Notes under the pieces: generated by a model
The model's database searches: none
What the model was told of the DNA's origin: nothing
The model's input: the letters and a program-made list of their open reading frames with translations, nothing else
Part shown: positions 62,662 through 64,000 of the stretch, in pieces
Position numbering within the stretch: the stretch's first letter is position 1
Layout of the letters: each line of letters starts with the position of its first letter
Assembly: GCF_012927125.1 (NCBI RefSeq)
Contig: NZ_JABBFZ010000017.1
Coordinates: 109,702 to 173,701 of the forward strand
Source of the DNA: Paraburkholderia antibiotica
GTDB taxonomy: Bacteria; Pseudomonadota; Gammaproteobacteria; Burkholderiales; Burkholderiaceae
Direction of reading: 5' to 3'
DNA: 64,000 nucleotides
Program-made: the position numbers and the translations under genes

Positions 62662-63088
62662 GGACCTCCAGATGGCCGCTCCCCACTAAGAATTCACGAT
62701 AAGCGCCGACGGCGACACGCCAAGCATCTGCTGCAACGTCCCCCGAAATGATTTCGCCATCGTCGCTGACAACACAGAGCCGCGCACGCTGGCCGGTGGC
62801 CGTCTCGACAATCAAACCTTGGTGACTAGTGGCGCTGATCGCGTACGCCCGCGCAGGCTCGCCTTCGCAGTCTGAGTCGCCATCCCCGCTCGCCGGTTTG
62901 CGCGCCGAAGTGCGGCGTTGCGTGCGCGGCGCGCGTACCGGAGCAGGTGCGGGCGATCCAGCGCCCGCAGGCAGCATATGTGCCTCGTTGCGGGCGTCGA
63001 GCGCGCGCAGGATGGTATGCGATGCGCGCTCGCGTTGGCGGGCCGTCCCGCGCCCGAGGATTTCGTCAACGTTGAAAAAGTAGCTCAT
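62627..63088 (-). CDS. Unknown island protein with Arg/Ala-rich linker and repeated C-terminal domain
   Basis: A 153-residue protein that I do not recognise. MSYFFNVDEILGRGTARQRE starts a helical N-terminal part, then an Ala/Pro/Arg-rich linker (residues ~45-90), then the domain shared with the next gene. The ATG at 63088 overlaps the upstream stop (TGATG/ATGA type), so it is coupled. No catalytic motif. Confidence 0.6.
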   Translation of the reverse strand: MSYFFNVDEILGRGTARQRERASHTILRALDARNEAHMLPAGAGSPAPAPVRAPRTQRRTSARKPASGDGDSDCEGEPARAYAISATSHQGLIVETATGQRARLCVVSDDGEIISGDVAADAWRVAVGAYREFLVGSGHLEVHARPPGQVDKT

Positions 63089-63606
63089 TGTCGGTTCATG
63101 TGGTTGTGTAGGAAATAAATTCTGTCGCGGGTGCCGGTCGTCCATAGTTGCCGGAGAGCGGCCTTTACGCGCCCAGGTCGTCGAGGACAGACGACGCGAG
63201 ATCGACTCCGAGCTTGAGCCAGTTCGGCAACGTCGGCGTCGCCAATTTCAACGATGATCGAGAGCAGATTCTTTGCGATGCGGTGTGCCGAAACCGCACG
63301 CGAGAGACAATCAACGGCGCCTACAACGTCTTCATCACGTGCATGGTCGCGGCAATCGACAAGCGCGTCACAGAGGATTTTGTGCCCCATACGCGCGAGG
63401 CTCGCTACGTCGCCGGCCGCTCCGACGATAGTCTCGATTCGAGAGAATTGAATCGATAGCAGGTCGGTCGCGACCATTGAAGTCTGAAGTGAGCTGTCGC
63501 TCCCGAGCAGGATGCCGGTGACGATTGAATCTTTACTGATCGATTGGGATGCGTGCATGGCTGGTATGGGCTTCTCGTTGCGGTCTTCGGTGGATCGAAT
63601 AGTCAT
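63085..63606 (-). CDS. Unknown helical island protein, first of a coupled three-gene set
   Basis: A 173-residue protein that I do not recognise. The central part (LLSIQFSRIETIVGAAGDVASLARMGHKILCDALVDC and AVDCLSRAVSAHRIAKNLLSIIVEIGD) is largely helical, with few charged patches. The C terminus is Arg-rich. The ATG at 63606 is chosen because it overlaps the stop of an upstream short frame (TGATG). GTG at 63663 would give 192 residues; the ATG at 63558 gives 157. Its last codons overlap the next gene start. Confidence 0.5.
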   Translation of the reverse strand: MTIRSTEDRNEKPIPAMHASQSISKDSIVTGILLGSDSSLQTSMVATDLLSIQFSRIETIVGAAGDVASLARMGHKILCDALVDCRDHARDEDVVGAVDCLSRAVSAHRIAKNLLSIIVEIGDADVAELAQARSRSRVVCPRRPGRVKAALRQLWTTGTRDRIYFLHNHMNRQ

Positions 63607-63731
63607 CAGTTGCAGAAGGTGCGCATCAGATCTGCAACGAGCGCAAAAGAAACCGCGCCCCACATTACGAAGAAGACCGCGTTGACGTGCCTCGGGTGTG
63701 GGTGACGGTCGCCGAAGCGGGCAGCGGTCGG

Positions 63732-63873
63732 TTAGGCGAAGGTGACGGCGAGCGCTTCGCTGAGGAGGGCATCGCCGCCCATTTCAATCGCGCGGTTCAT
63801 CAGCGAGCGCGCCATGCTCGCGTGGTTACCGTGCGCGATGTACGGATTCCACACGTGGGCCGTGAAGGCTTGA
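63732..63873 (-). pseudogene. 3' gene fragment cut by an IS3-family element
   Basis: The last 46 codons of a minus-strand gene (FTAHVWNPYIAHGNHASM, MNRAIEMGGDALLSEALAVT) end at TAA 63732-63734. The fragment has ordinary codon use and amino-acid balance but runs directly into the IS end at 63874, so its 5' part is missing or separated. I do not recognise the family. Confidence 0.5.
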
Positions 63874-64000
63874 TGTAGTGGTCAACTCACGCCGGACACC
63901 GAGTTAAGTTTTTCTTCTGCGACTGCCGGCGCTAGACCGTCATTGAATTGATGCGGTCGAGTCCAGTTGTATCGCTGCATCAGGAAATAGCTGATGTCCC
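63874..64000 (-). mobile_element. IS3-family insertion sequence, terminal fragment at window edge
   Basis: The end begins TGTAGTGGTCAACTCACGCC, the TG start typical of IS3 elements. A transposase C terminus reads toward it on the minus strand. The rest continues beyond the window. Confidence 0.8.
63882..63998 (-). CDS. IS3-family transposase (OrfB), C-terminal part, partial at window edge
   Basis: 38 codons ending at TGA 63882-63884. YNWTRPHQFNDGLAP and AVAEEKLNSVSGVS are the normal end of the integrase (rve) domain of IS3-family OrfB transposases. The window begins inside the gene, so the catalytic DDE residues are not visible. Confidence 0.85.
   Translation of the reverse strand, partial: DISYFLMQRYNWTRPHQFNDGLAPAVAEEKLNSVSGVS

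Larger units (their letters stand above)
60982..64000. mobile_element. Left end of a genomic island inserted in rimO
   Basis: From 60982 onward the sequence is no longer rimO. The DNA is visibly less GC-rich, the genes have no core-genome neighbours, two are tandem paralogues, and an IS3-type element ends the window. The first bases after rimO (GTAGGCTAG) still resemble the native GAAGGCG, so the true crossover may lie a few bases further right. The recombinase, right end and total size are outside the window, so the class (integrative element, prophage, transposon) is unknown. Confidence 0.8.

Noticed and set aside
63688..63876. 63-residue plus-strand open frame before the IS
   Set aside because: Arg/His-rich; the minus strand of the same DNA reads as a more natural protein end that stops at the IS boundary.

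Overview
The window comes from the chromosome of a betaproteobacterium of the Burkholderia/Paraburkholderia group. The support is high GC, the phaC-phaA-phaB-phaR order, the surE-pcm-nlpD-rpoS order, a complete aminoarabinose (arn) locus with the formyltransferase and dehydrogenase halves of ArnA on separate genes, and 4.5S RNA directly upstream of dnaX. Genus is an inference from gene order and protein sequence, not from a marker gene.

Layout. 1-920 (minus): start of a PhoH-like gene and bcp. 1170-9368 (minus): lipid A aminoarabinose cluster arnT / SMR-type flippase / arnB / arnC / formyltransferase / dehydrogenase / arnD, headed by a small Mth938-family gene. 10067-14190 (plus): alaA-type aminotransferase, hom, thrC. 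14509-16683 (plus): moeA, moaD, moaE. 16849-18299: divergent truncated haemoglobin and an NsrR-like regulator. 18421-21018: clpB behind a clear heat-shock promoter. 21208-30913: YidB-like and ComEA-like proteins, a MerR/CMD pair, MATE exporter, GT39-type glycosyltransferase, rpmE2, mtfA, and an MFS exporter with its MerR regulator. 31124-37844: rho, trxA, 4.5S RNA, dnaX, ybaB, recR. 37971-42533: a CoA-transferase and a nitrate/sulfonate-type ABC transporter. 42766-43740: quinone oxidoreductase. 44138-53799: surE-pcm-nlpD-rpoS, a PolB-like exonuclease, rlmD, bamD, rluD, pgeF. 54338-59330: polyhydroxybutyrate synthesis (phaC, phaA, phaB, phaR). 59791-60822: dusC.

At 60982 the core genome stops abruptly. 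rimO starts at 60904 and is broken after codon 26, inside the conserved LGCPKA motif, by foreign DNA that runs to the end of the window. This DNA is visibly less GC-rich and its genes are unfamiliar. They are a STAS-like/HATPase fusion protein followed by a stand-alone STAS-like (DUF4325-type) protein, and a convergent set of three overlapping small genes, two of which are tandem paralogues. Beyond them lie a 3' gene fragment and the end of an IS3-family insertion sequence. This is the left end of a genomic island and is the best place in the window to look for an undescribed system. Its recombinase and right end lie outside the window.

Most core genes are conventional, but several carry long Ala/Pro/Ser-rich or acidic additions (MoeA, Pcm, DnaX, ComEA-like, RluD). 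Several intergenic inverted repeats also stand out, notably at 1094-1142, 37858-37965 and 58628-58672.
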